From: Leishmania mexicana MHOM/GT/2001/U1103
Lineage: Eukaryota; Euglenozoa; Kinetoplastea; Trypanosomatida; Trypanosomatidae
Assembly: GCF_000234665.1 (NCBI RefSeq)
Contig: NC_018335.1
Span: 62,001 to 126,000, forward strand
DNA length: 64,000 nt
Direction of reading: 5' to 3'
The position numbers and the translations under genes are program-made. This document shows, one piece after another, positions 18,269-29,100 of this stretch; positions within the stretch are counted from its first letter, which is position 1; every line of letters starts with the position of its first letter. Under the pieces are notes generated by a model. The model saw only the letters and a list, made by a program, of their open reading frames with translations, was not told the origin of the DNA and made no database searches.

Positions 18269-21200
18269 CTAGAACTCAAAGTAGGATGTCCGGTTGGAGG
18301 CGATCCCCTCCATGCGCGAGGCGCGGGGGTTACGGGGGGTAGGGCTCTTGCGGTTCAGGTTATTCGACTGGTAGTTGGGCATTGGCGCCTTCTCTGTCTC
18401 TGCCTCGCCGTCGGACTGCACCAACATGTACGACTCGTCGCTGCTGCTCTCCTGACAGGCCTTCAAACCTGAGGCGGCGTGTACGATGCCGCCGCCGTGG
18501 TGACTATGCGGACCTTGGCTGTGCACGGGGCGCTGTGTCTCCTGGTCGATCGTCGTGCGGTACATAACAGGGTCGTGCGGGTCAGAGAGTCGACAGGGTC
18601 GGCCTTTCTTCTGCACGGTCGCGGCATCCAAGAACTGGTGGGGCCACGACCACTGGCTATCGTACGCCTCCTGCTGCACGCGGTTGCTGTGGCGCGACGA
18701 GGGGTGTGAGCCGCGCTTCGAAGATGGCACGTCCAGCTGAGAGGAGCCGGGGCCGTGGCCGACCGCGACCCTGCCGTTGCCGTGGTACGATGAAGCGGCC
18801 TCAGCTCTGCTGCGGTACCTGTGAGGGTGACACCCTGCCAAGTCGTTGAGGCTGCGCTCAAACTCGTTGGAGTCGGCGTAGCAGTGCGGCAAGCGGGTCT
18901 GCGCGGCCTCTTCTCGGACACTCTCCAACGGCCCTACAGCCGCCAAAGGAGCGGCGCCGCGCTGGCTCTCTCGCCGCGTTACGGGGTGGTAGTTGTACAA
19001 CGCCCCTGTTTGGAATGGCTCCACGAACGGGGCGGTGTTCGTTTCGCCAAAGACCGTCTCCGACCTCGTCACAGTCGCATCGTCAAGGATGTTGGTGCTG
19101 CCACTGCCATGGGCGGAGCGGGGTGGCGGCACCGCAGGCGTGCGTGCCACCTTCGAGTCTATCACGTGCTCGTACTCGCGAGGGTCACGGCGACGACCGA
19201 ACGACGCAACCGGGATGGTCTCGGCCTGTGCCGAACCGCTGTAGCGCCGCACCGGTTGCATGGGCCGGTTGCTAATGGTCACCGGGTTGGATGCGCAGCC
19301 GGTATCAGCAGAGCCGCGGCGGCGGCTGACAGACTCGCCAGGGCCGTGGGTGTTTAGCACGCCTCGTACCTCCGTCTCCAGCGCCGCAATGGACTGCCAC
19401 TCCGCCGGGTTGTACATCGCCCTCAGTCTTTGCTGACCCCACATCCCGGCCGCGGACGACTGCGACCGCGGCGACGGAATTGCGGAGTGCGCCATGGAAT
19501 TCGTGGGGCTCATGACCAGTCCCTCTGCCGGGCTGGCCTCCGACTCTTGCCATGCCGTGGAGTTGTCATTCTCGCGCACGGCGTGCTCATCGTCATAAGT
19601 CGGAGTGAACAGCATAAGCAGCGGAGCAACAGAGTTCGCCCTGCCGGAGGTGTTGTACGCGGAGCTGGTGATCATGAGTGCCATGTCTCGTCGCGGCCTC
19701 AGCAGCCCACGGTACGCACGTGTCCGATAGGTCAGTAGTGCCGCCTGAACTTTGCGCTTCCTCAGGTGCTTCTCCGCGTAGTCCGCGACGGCTGGGGAAA
19801 GCATGTGGGACCCGTCAAAAATCGCCGCCAGCTGCACGCCATGGAAGAACGGGTGTGACACCAGTCGCAGCGCCGGCCCGTGCACGCTGCACAGAGTTGG
19901 GGAAAAGACGGCGTCGAGGATGGTGTCAAAAAAGTCGCGCACGTGAAAGAGCCACGGCATGTTGTCCAGGATATTCTCCACGGAAGCGTCACTGGCCTCC
20001 TCGCCGTTGGTCTGGACAGCGCTGCCAGAAGTGTCGGTGACCTCTTGGGCGCTCTTCAGGTACATGGCAGCGAGCGAGACGCCAATCGCCTTGCCCTGCG
20101 CGCCAGGCGGCGGCGGCACGGCACGCACGACGCGACGCGCCCGGCGGGGGGCGGTGGTGCCGAAGTACTCCAGTTGCTCCGCCTTGGCGACCACCCAGCT
20201 GTCCAGGGAGCGGCTCACAGACTTGAGCACGCGGTGGTGCACATAGCGGCGCGTGCGCATTCCGATCGTTTTCGCTGCGGTGCTGGCCACGCCGGAGGCC
20301 GAGTCTGTGATCACCTTCTGCCACACATCGAGAATGTCCACTGGAGAGAAGAATTTGGTGAGCGTTGGTGTCGGAGTGGGGATAGCCGCAGGCGTCTCAG
20401 GAGCCACGAGCGCGCTGCCATCCCCCGCGAACAGCTCGAAGCAGAGAGCCAGGTATGTCCACCAGTCATCGCGCATCGTCCATGGCCGCTCCTTCTTGCC
20501 GAAGGAGTCTGAAAGCATCTGCTCTAGCACGTACATGGGCGACAGGTACTCAAGCACACCACACTGCTGACGCTCGTAGCCCCAGGCGAGGGTGTTGACG
20601 CCGATGTCGGGCACAAAGAGCTGAATGTTGCTCGATGTCACACTCGGCGGCGGAGTTGTCTTCTTCCCTGGGGTGTCCGCGTCGCTCTCCTCCTCGCCAT
20701 GCTGGATGCCTTTGGTGGGATCCTCGATGCGGACGAGCAGGCGCTGCGGTGGGCATGGGCCTAGCAGCATCCCCTTGCCGTGCAGTGACGTCAGGAGTAG
20801 TAGTAGCTGGGCAGCGAGCACTCGAGCCATCTCCAGCTGCACTTCCTCGCTGGCCCCCGACCCGCACTCGCCAGGGCGCAGAATGGCGTGAATGAAATCC
20901 TTGAGCGACATAATGGCCGTTGTGCGCGTCATCTTGCTGAGCATTTCATTGGACTCCAGCGCGTCATGCTCGGCAAAGTCTTTCAAAGACTCCTCGAGCG
21001 ACAGCGCCGAGACCCACGGCTCCTGGAAGATGTAGTAGCGCTGATCGTCTACCAGCACGCCGTACACACGGGAGTGGAAAGGCAGGCGAGTGACGTACTC
21101 GATCATGATAGCCGCCTCTGCGTCCTGCTGCAGAAGGTGCCCCTCTTGCGACTTGGCCCTTTGCCCGCCGGCCGCCGTCGCCGTAGTGTCGGCGCAGGTC

Positions 21201-24200
21201 GTAGGAGCCATGCGGCCGCGGTTGCGCGGTATCACCCGCACATCAAACACCTCGGACGTCTTCTGACTCACCGCCCGCCGAATCACGCCGAAGGCAGTGA
21301 GGCCGACGACCGTGTCGGTGGTGTGAAGGGTGCTACCCTCCTCAGTGTCGGCGGCCTTCGGCGGGCCGAAGGTGCTTGTAAAGATGGTGCTGCGGCGCCG
21401 TTGTGGCGTTGGCGTGCCGCTCTGCCCACTTTGAGCGCCGTCGTCCGCTTCGTTGCCGTTCGGTGCCCCATCGGTGATAACAAAATCCTCCAGCGTGAGG
21501 GGGTCGCGCCGGTCGGCTTCAGCCTTTTGAACGGCGCCGGGCGGTGCCGTCAGTGTCAGCGCCGCGAAATCCAGGCAGTTGCCGTGGAAGGTGTCCTCCT
21601 TCGGCTGCCCGGGTGTGTCCTTGCCGAGTGACGCCACCCACGGCACCATCGGCGACGTCGTAGCGCAGACGCGAAGTTTCGAGTAGCCAGCGCAGGGCAC
21701 GTCACCTTCCTCGCTGTCCGAGGGCTTCACATCCACAATGTCGCACTCCGTGGCCCACAGAAGTGCCTTGTAGGCCGACATGAAGGCTGACTTGGTGGAG
21801 AAGGACAGGGAGAGACCCTGCAGGCGGCGGTGCAACATCACAGTCGTTGCGCAAAACCGCGGCACCTCCGCCACGGTCTTGCCGGCAAAGATGCCGCCGG
21901 TGCGGAAGGGTAGCAAGACGAGTGCCAGATCGATCGTGTACTTCTGCCGAGAGCTGATGGTCGCCGTGGTGAGGGTGAGGTACCGCGCTGCGCCACCTCC
22001 CGCCCTGCCGCCGGCCCCAGGTGCCTCCGGCACCGCCGCAAACGTGGCGCGGTCGTCCTCGCAGTTCACAATCGACACCTGGCGGCTCTTCGTCGCCAGC
22101 AAGCGCTTCTTGTACTCCTTCAGAGTCACCGGGTCATCGATGATGCGCGGTGTCAGCGGGAAGGAGGACGCTGGCGGTGCGACGACTTGGCCAAGCGTAA
22201 GCCCCTCCGATCCGTAGTTGACCGCTGACGGGCTAAGGAACTCGCGCGGGAAGAGCAGCAGCTCGTAGCAGCGCACGTCAAACGTTTTGACGCTGCCAGC
22301 GTGCGGTGATACGCTGAGCGCCTGCCCGCCGCAGATGCGCAAGATACGCCGTGGTGCACTCACGTCCTTGCGCACAGCAGGGCGGCCGTCTTCTCGCAGA
22401 GCCTCCACCGTGCACCACAGGCCACCAAGAGTCGCCACGCCACGCTGTTCCAAGACACTTTTGTGGCTCGCCTCGACCGCGCTCTGCGCCTCCGACGGCG
22501 ACACGGACCCACGGCCTGCCGACTCCAGCGGCGGGGCCACCATCAGCTGCGTCTCCACGTTCACCAGCTGCATGGGCTGCAGGTTCAAGTAGTGACGGAC
22601 CCCCTCTTCACGGGCACCGCTGCTGTCGATCAAGCGGCGCAGTTCATCGTCTGCATGCATCGATTCGTAGACAGCACACCCGCACGTGCCAGTGGTGCCT
22701 TCCGCCGGCGCTACCTGCACCGGCTGCAGCGTACGCACCACCTTTTCCGTCTCCCAGCGGCTGGTCGCGGTGCCACTGGGGCGGCGTGTCTCCGTGCAAA
22801 TCTCCATGCCGTCATATACGTACGCGGCCCACCGATCATCTTGCATCCTTGCCGCCTCCTCTCCGTGCCGGCGGGCAAAGTCTTCAGAGTAGAAGGCAGC
22901 GGGATGGAATGGGAAGCTCCTGCGCGTGCGTCGTGAGGTGCTGAGCGGCTCCTCGGGCTCACCGCGGAGCTTCTCGCTGTCGGCGTGGCGCTTTCTGGCA
23001 CCATCCTCTAATGCGCGTCGCTTCGCAGCCAGAATGTCCTGCGCCCGCCGCGACAGCTTCAGCGGCGGGGCCGGAATCTCCTGCGCAAGTGTAGTGGCGG
23101 CATCGCCGCGACGGGGGCTATACAGCATCCATCTTGTTTGACCGTCTGATGTCGTCGTCTGCCGAACCTTGTCCCGAGGCGCAGGCATCAGTTGGCCGCG
23201 CTCGTCCACCGTGAGTGGCGTAGGGCCGTCGTCGAGGGCGGAGGGGGAAGGAATCTGCGGACGGCGCCTCCGGTGGGCGTTGCCACTGTCGGCAGTGCGC
23301 TGCGGGGTCACAGCTGAAGCGCGGTCGAGCCGAAAAGAGATGCTGTCGTCAGTGCAGAAGTTGGGCGTGTCTGTCATCGCGTCGGCCGCCACCTCGAACT
23401 CGATCGGTGTCTCGGTGGGAGCCGTGACGGCCCTCGGTGTCTCATTGCGGCTGGACGGGCGGACGACGGGATGTGGCAAGTGGAGAGGGAGCAGTGGATT
23501 GGTGGCGCTGGCATTTTTGTGGTGCCGGCGCGCCGACGATTGAGCAGCCTCGGTACTGTGAGTCCCACGCGGCGTGCGAGGCGATATTCCTCGGCTGTCC
23601 GCACGTGTAGCGGGGATCTGCGGCGGTATCTCGCACGCCCCGCTGCCCGGACTGCGGGGTCCCTCAACAGGTGTCGCCCTGCGGCTGGCAGAGCGACTCT
23701 CGGCTGCCTGCTGCGAACGGGGCGAGACGCGGAAAGGAGGTGGCGCCAGCTGTGTCCAGGCCGCCGCCGCGGCCGGTGCAGCGCCACCTGCGCGCCCAGG
23801 TCGAATCACCTGCTCCTCTATTCGCACCACCTCCCCGGGATCGCTCGGTTGGGCCCCCTTATTACGGCGCACCACCACTTTTCTCCGCACCACCTTTGTG
23901 CCCTTCTTCCTCTCCCCATCGCTCGCCACAGAAGTCCCCGACTCGCGCGGTGTGGCGCCGTTCGTGGTGGCGACGGGATGCTGTGACGCGGTGCGCTGCG
24001 GCTGATCATCCTCATCGAAAACGATAGAATCTTCCGACTCCTCTTGTCGCGCCGAAACGTTGGCGCTCGCGGCCGAGGTGCGAGGTGTGTTGCGAGCAGG
24101 GCCAGGATCAGGACGGCGTCGCACCGTCGGCAGCGGCCTTGCACTCACTGAATCGTTCCGCACCGACGGGACAACGTCGGAGGGCGCAAAACTGAAGTTG

Positions 24201-24628
24201 ATGCTCTGTTGCAAGGAGGAGACCTGCTGCCCCCCATGACGTGGGGTGGGTTCTGCACGAAAGGAAATGGAGGTGGCGCCCGCCGAGTCGGCGGGGTCGC
24301 CGCCTGCATCGATGCCTTGCGGTGTCGGCTCAACTACGACGTGTGTCGACGACGCGAGGCTCTGGTTGAGCTGCGTCGCCGTGCGGGATGAGGTGCTTGC
24401 CGCTGCTGCTGGTGCAGTCGGCCCACGAGCTGGAGCAGATGCTGTGACCGAAGCCGGATTGACCGAAGAAACACTTTGGTTCGCTGGATTCGGCGTCGCA
24501 CTCGGCTGTGGTGTCGTCTGTGAAATTTCAGCCCCAGTGCCTCTCTGCGTGCGGTTCGCCTGAGCGTCGCTAGCGGAGCTGTCCTCGTCGCTGTCCCTCA
24601 CCAAAAGCTGCTGGAATCTCGACGTCAT
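18269..24628 (-). CDS. Giant protein kinase-like protein, predicted pseudokinase (2119 aa)
   Basis: Residues 1 to about 560 are Ser/Thr/Pro/Ala/Arg-rich and probably disordered. A folded region of unknown type spans about 600-1010. A protein-kinase fold can be traced from about 1105 to 1600. It has a glycine loop (G1109-LTAF-G1114), FDVRVIP where Arg1131 replaces the VAIK lysine, and a helix-C-like stretch ending RLPFHSRVYGVLVDDQRYYIF (Glu1177 nearby). The catalytic-loop equivalent is LHGKGMLLGPCPPQRLLV, with Leu-Gly-Pro (1289-1291) in place of HRD and Arg1296 in place of the metal-binding Asn. Asp1341-Ile-Gly stands for DFG, YLSPM for APE, DDWW (1387-1390) for the helix-F Asp, and LVSHPFFHGV for the C-lobe end. 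Loss of both Lys and the catalytic Asp predicts no kinase activity, so a scaffold role is likely. The C-terminal ~500 residues are low complexity. The ATG is at 24626-24628. Confidence 0.85.
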   Translation of the reverse strand: MTSRFQQLLVRDSDEDSSASDAQANRTQRGTGAEISQTTPQPSATPNPANQSVSSVNPASVTASAPARGPTAPAAAASTSSRTATQLNQSLASSTHVVVEPTPQGIDAGGDPADSAGATSISFRAEPTPRHGGQQVSSLQQSINFSFAPSDVVPSVRNDSVSARPLPTVRRRPDPGPARNTPRTSAASANVSARQEESEDSIVFDEDDQPQRTASQHPVATTNGATPRESGTSVASDGERKKGTKVVRRKVVVRRNKGAQPSDPGEVVRIEEQVIRPGRAGGAAPAAAAAWTQLAPPPFRVSPRSQQAAESRSASRRATPVEGPRSPGSGACEIPPQIPATRADSRGISPRTPRGTHSTEAAQSSARRHHKNASATNPLLPLHLPHPVVRPSSRNETPRAVTAPTETPIEFEVAADAMTDTPNFCTDDSISFRLDRASAVTPQRTADSGNAHRRRRPQIPSPSALDDGPTPLTVDERGQLMPAPRDKVRQTTTSDGQTRWMLYSPRRGDAATTLAQEIPAPPLKLSRRAQDILAAKRRALEDGARKRHADSEKLRGEPEEPLSTSRRTRRSFPFHPAAFYSEDFARRHGEEAARMQDDRWAAYVYDGMEICTETRRPSGTATSRWETEKVVRTLQPVQVAPAEGTTGTCGCAVYESMHADDELRRLIDSSGAREEGVRHYLNLQPMQLVNVETQLMVAPPLESAGRGSVSPSEAQSAVEASHKSVLEQRGVATLGGLWCTVEALREDGRPAVRKDVSAPRRILRICGGQALSVSPHAGSVKTFDVRCYELLLFPREFLSPSAVNYGSEGLTLGQVVAPPASSFPLTPRIIDDPVTLKEYKKRLLATKSRQVSIVNCEDDRATFAAVPEAPGAGGRAGGGAARYLTLTTATISSRQKYTIDLALVLLPFRTGGIFAGKTVAEVPRFCATTVMLHRRLQGLSLSFSTKSAFMSAYKALLWATECDIVDVKPSDSEEGDVPCAGYSKLRVCATTSPMVPWVASLGKDTPGQPKEDTFHGNCLDFAALTLTAPPGAVQKAEADRRDPLTLEDFVITDGAPNGNEADDGAQSGQSGTPTPQRRRSTIFTSTFGPPKAADTEEGSTLHTTDTVVGLTAFGVIRRAVSQKTSEVFDVRVIPRNRGRMAPTTCADTTATAAGGQRAKSQEGHLLQQDAEAAIMIEYVTRLPFHSRVYGVLVDDQRYYIFQEPWVSALSLEESLKDFAEHDALESNEMLSKMTRTTAIMSLKDFIHAILRPGECGSGASEEVQLEMARVLAAQLLLLLTSLHGKGMLLGPCPPQRLLVRIEDPTKGIQHGEEESDADTPGKKTTPPPSVTSSNIQLFVPDIGVNTLAWGYERQQCGVLEYLSPMYVLEQMLSDSFGKKERPWTMRDDWWTYLALCFELFAGDGSALVAPETPAAIPTPTPTLTKFFSPVDILDVWQKVITDSASGVASTAAKTIGMRTRRYVHHRVLKSVSRSLDSWVVAKAEQLEYFGTTAPRRARRVVRAVPPPPGAQGKAIGVSLAAMYLKSAQEVTDTSGSAVQTNGEEASDASVENILDNMPWLFHVRDFFDTILDAVFSPTLCSVHGPALRLVSHPFFHGVQLAAIFDGSHMLSPAVADYAEKHLRKRKVQAALLTYRTRAYRGLLRPRRDMALMITSSAYNTSGRANSVAPLLMLFTPTYDDEHAVRENDNSTAWQESEASPAEGLVMSPTNSMAHSAIPSPRSQSSAAGMWGQQRLRAMYNPAEWQSIAALETEVRGVLNTHGPGESVSRRRGSADTGCASNPVTISNRPMQPVRRYSGSAQAETIPVASFGRRRDPREYEHVIDSKVARTPAVPPPRSAHGSGSTNILDDATVTRSETVFGETNTAPFVEPFQTGALYNYHPVTRRESQRGAAPLAAVGPLESVREEAAQTRLPHCYADSNEFERSLNDLAGCHPHRYRSRAEAASSYHGNGRVAVGHGPGSSQLDVPSSKRGSHPSSRHSNRVQQEAYDSQWSWPHQFLDAATVQKKGRPCRLSDPHDPVMYRTTIDQETQRPVHSQGPHSHHGGGIVHAASGLKACQESSSDESYMLVQSDGEAETEKAPMPNYQSNNLNRKSPTPRNPRASRMEGIASNRTSYFEF

Positions 24629-26128
24629 TTACGACTCGAACGAAAGGAGCGCGAGGGGCGTCAGGTGTGGAGGTGATGGCAGGGAAAAAGCAAAGATGTG
24701 CCGTGCCAGGTGCGTGACGGCTTGCATGACTTGCCAGCGCAGGTGTGAGCGATGCGAGGAAGGCGTGTTTTTGTCTTGTTTGAGCCTTTTCCGTTTTAGG
24801 TGGCTGCTCCTATGCGAGGCTCTTATTGTCTGCACGGAGGAGGAGGAGGAGGGTCCCAATCACCGTCGAGCTGTGTCACTCTACACGTCAGAGACGCAAG
24901 TTCTCTTGAGTGGGTGTGCAGACATGTGTACATGTGTGTGGGTGGGGGGAGGGTGCGTAGGAGAGAGCGCATGAGGAGAGGGGAGAAGGAAGACAAGTAC
25001 TGTGGATCGGGCGAAGACACCGCTGCAGACAGGACTGTGCCGAAACAGTCGACTGAATGTCTGAGGAAAAGGGATGGAGGGTAGATGAGAGAGGCGAATT
25101 CGACACTTGTGAGCATGTGCACTTCCATGTGCATGTGTGTGTGTGTTTTTAGATTTATTTATGTACGTGCTGTGGTGTTCGCTTCTCGCTGGCGCATCCA
25201 TGAACGGTGGTCGGAGGAGGTGCCACGGAGATTACGTCGCACCACAGCAAAGAAGAAGCGTGGTGGACGAGACGACGCGATTTCAATGCACGGGGGTGAT
25301 ACACAGACAGACACACACACAAAAAAAAAAAGAAAGAGGCAGAGCGCGTGGAAGCGCACACTCCCCACATCCATCCAGCCAGGAAGACAACACGAAGCAA
25401 CAAGAAAACGATACGCACTCTCGACACACGCACCCATTATATATGGCCTGAACGGTGCGTTGTGGCGGCGATGCGTATCAGCTGTACATACCACGAGATG
25501 AGCAAGGGAAGCATGGTGGGCACGAACAACAGCAGTGAACTACGGAAGCGCAAAAGAAAAAGAAGGTAACGCAAAGAAGAAAAGAAAGGTGGCAGACCCA
25601 CCGTGCAAGCGAACCAGAGACGGCAATGAAGGCAGTGGCCATCACAGACCTGCACGTCTATGCCAAACAATGCTGTCGCAGAGCCGCCTAGAGAGAGAGC
25701 CCAACACTCGACGACAAGAACAAAGGGAAGGGCAACAGCAGCACGACGAGAGAAATACGCTCTACATCAACGGTACAGCGAGGTGCAAAGAACTAAAAGA
25801 GTAACATGACGCCGAACCCGTTCCCGCCCTGTATGGCAGAAATAAAAGCGCGGGCAACCCAATGTTATAAGTTAGCATCAGCCGGGGGAGGGGGGAGGGC
25901 ATGCCGGCATGCGCGCCAAACGCGCGCGCAAGGGCGGGTGTGGGAACGGTAAAGCAAAAGTCACCAAGAGAAGCGGAGACGCAGCACAATGCTGCTTCTC
26001 ACCTCACCGCACCGTCTCCATCCTCTGTCCTCGTCTTCCAAAACCGAAGACCGACACTGCCGTGCAAAGCACGGCACGTGCCCCTCCCCCTCAACGAAAA
26101 AGAAAGAAGTGTCCAACAGAGCGAGATG
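24629..26128 (-). other. Intergenic spacer: NEK kinase 3' UTR and pseudokinase leader
   Basis: About 1.5 kb of low-complexity sequence. It has a GT-rich run near 25130-25150 (plus strand), an A run at 25321-25332 and purine-rich tracts at 25550-25590 that are candidates for splicing signals on the mRNA strand. I see no supported gene. Confidence 0.5.
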
Positions 26129-29100
26129 TCAGGACTCAATGCCCTTCGGCAGCTCTTTGGAAGACGGCCGTTTGTCGTAGCCCGTGTACCCTTCTTCGCC
26201 CTCCAGTTCCTCTTCCATCGCCGCCGATGTCAAGTCCACGTCGCTCGTGTACACGTCCTCCTGTGCATGACACCATTTCTGTTCCTGCAGGTCCTTCTGG
26301 CGGACGTAGGCATCGTTGAGCTTGGCAAATCGCACTGGCGACAGCGGGACAGCGTCCTCGAAGTCGTCGTCGTCTTCCTCCTTCGCGTCGCAGCCGGGGC
26401 GCACGTTCACAACAGGAACAGCGTTCGCTTGAGGGTGCAGCGGCTTCGTCGCCTTAAGGTGTGGCGGAGAGACGAGAACGCCGGAGCCACCGCTGTCGCT
26501 CGCGCAACTCATGTCACCGCCGCCAAGCGGGCTCGGATTCAGTGGTGGAGGCAACGCGCGGTTCCGTATCGATATCGGCGACCGCGCTCCCGGGTCACGC
26601 TGGTGTTGTATCGAAGACGGTGCCGAGGCAGCGGTAGTCGGTGAGGTAGGAGCGCTAGCACCGCCGGTGCTGCTCACGCGCCGGCGCTGAAGGAGGTCTT
26701 TCAGGTGCTGCAGCATCTCCGCATACCCCTCCATCGAGCTCTGAACACCGGCCCCGCCACCTGTTGATGGGTTGGGCGACGGCGGTGCACCAGCTTGGGC
26801 CGATGGCGGAGCTGCCCGCGATGGAGCGGCAAGGCAGTTAATGTCACCCAACGAAAGCGCTGTCACGTGTGCCGCCGAAGGTCGAGCCGCTGCGTTGTCG
26901 CGAAACAGTGGAGTCTTCCTGTCATGGCCGGAAGGCACCTCCGACCTGGGAGACGACGCGGCCTCCGTCGCTCGTGTCATGAGCCGCGGTGCCAGCGGAA
27001 CCGACGCAGCCGAAGACATCGACCCCTGCCGTGGTCGCTGTTGCATCCGCTGCCGCTGCTTTAGTAGCGCCAGCTGCCCTCCAGGATTGACCTCCTCCCT
27101 GGCGCCGCCCTCTGCCCGCATGGCCTTGTCTTGCTGCTTACGCAAACTGCGCAGCGCCTCCAGCGTATTTGGCACGGTGGACACCTCTGCGTGGTGCGGC
27201 TTGCGGTGCTCGTCCGCCAAGACCCGTTCGTCTTCACAAGAGGGCCGCTCACGCCTCATGCCACGGTACAAGGCGGCCTCTTCCAATCGGTATCGTGGAT
27301 GGTTGCGACGCGCCCCACGCTCGTGCTCCGAAGAGGCAATGATCGCCGGCAGGTCCTTCATCTCAGCCGCCATCGCGGATGAGGGCGGAGGCGCCGGTGC
27401 GCCCGCCTGCACCTTGCTACGACGCAGTGCGCGAAGTGCCTCCTTCACTGGTGTACACGGGCTCATCTGCGCTCTCGAAGCGTGTGCTGCGGTGCGTGGG
27501 ATGACGGCAGGCTCCCCCGGGGCTGACGAAGGCGGGTTCGCGTTGCCAGCGCTGGCCAACCCCTTCGACTTCACAGGAGGTGGTACACCAAAGGAACCCC
27601 TATGACCGTGCTCAACGCCAGCACCACCGTGTCTGGGGCTCTGACCAGAGGTCGGACTCCGCACTGGTGACAAACCATCGTCGCCGCGCCCGCCGAGCGG
27701 CCTCAGGTACCGCTGCGGCGCACGGCCCGGTCGTTGAAGGCGGGGGTTACCAGTGCTCGGGGAGGCGCGCTCTGGCGCAGCAGCCGCAGCCGGACGGGGT
27801 GAACAGTAGTCATGAGCGTCGCCATAAATGGGGGAGAGGGCGGAGGGGCGGCGCGCAACCGCGGCATCCTCAAGCGCACGCGACTCACGCCTGTCGCGAC
27901 GTGCAGGCAGCTGCTCCTCGTCCATGGAACGCCGGGGTTGGGGCAGATGTTGTTGATTCGGCCGCAGCACCAACCGGTGGCCGTCAATGCCACCGCCAAG
28001 GCCGGCAGAGAGCGGCGCCCTTTGGCCTCCACAGACTGCCTCCTGATTTGAGTTGGGCAAAGACCGCCGGTCGATGTCGAAGGCGGCGCCACGCGCGGCG
28101 CCGACTCGCGACGGCGAGGAGTGCAGTGGGTCGGGAGTGACGGCGCGGCGTGCCTCCGGTGCCTCGGTGCGGTGCTGAGAGGGAGGGTGCGCCTGTTGTG
28201 GCGAGTTCGCCGCGTACACAACTCTGCGCGGTGGCGTCTGCGGCAGGGGATTTCCATTCGGAGCGGCTGCCGCTGGACTAGGCGGCTGTTGTGGCACGCG
28301 CTGCTGTTGCGGTGTCGTGGGACGGCTCACAGGCTCTCCAGGAGGGGCACCGCGACGCGGGTCACGGCCAAAGACGGGTGGCTCTGCGTTGGTCGGTGTT
28401 CGGGCCGAGACGGGCTCCTTATCCTGTAACGGCGATGACGGCGGGGAGCGGGAGGGCAAGTGGACATTCTCCGGCTTGGCAGAGGGCTGTGGACTGCCGC
28501 TACGTGGCGAGCGATCATCAGGGTACCCGTTCAGGTTGACGTTGTTCAGCTGCGGACTGTTGCGGCGGTCGTTGTTGCGGAGAGGAGAAACAGCCATCCG
28601 CTGATTCTCCAGAACGCGGCGCAATTCTTCTTTGCGCATCCTGTTGCGTCGCTCACGGGCCTCGATTTCATCCTTCTGCCGCTTCAGGTGCGCCTCGTGC
28701 TTGCGGCGCATGTACGCGTGGATCGTTTCTTTTGCCTTCTCGTCCGCGTTGCGGCCATACCGGGCTATGATGGCGTCCACACGGCGCATGTCAGCGTGAA
28801 ATGCATCCGCTGCATTGGGAGAGGGTCCAGGGGCCGGTGCCGCTGCCGCTGCTGGCGATGCTGCAGCGGCAAGACCACGCCGATCCCTAGCACCGCCACC
28901 GCCGAGGGTAACCTTGATGCGCAGCGGAGGTGTTTGATGCGGTCCCTCAAGGGGCCGTTTGGCGAGGGGCGGGGGGACAGCACCGCTCGGGGATTCGGCT
29001 GGTGCGAGTTTGGCGCCACCACCCGGCAGCAGAGGGTTGGCAATGGATCTCTTCTGATAGGGGCTGTAGAGGCGGTGAGCGTCGTTGCCTTGCTTTGGAC

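Noticed and set aside
20888..21631. 247-codon plus-strand frame
   Set aside because: It is antisense to the pseudokinase domain of the 2119-residue protein and has no independent support.
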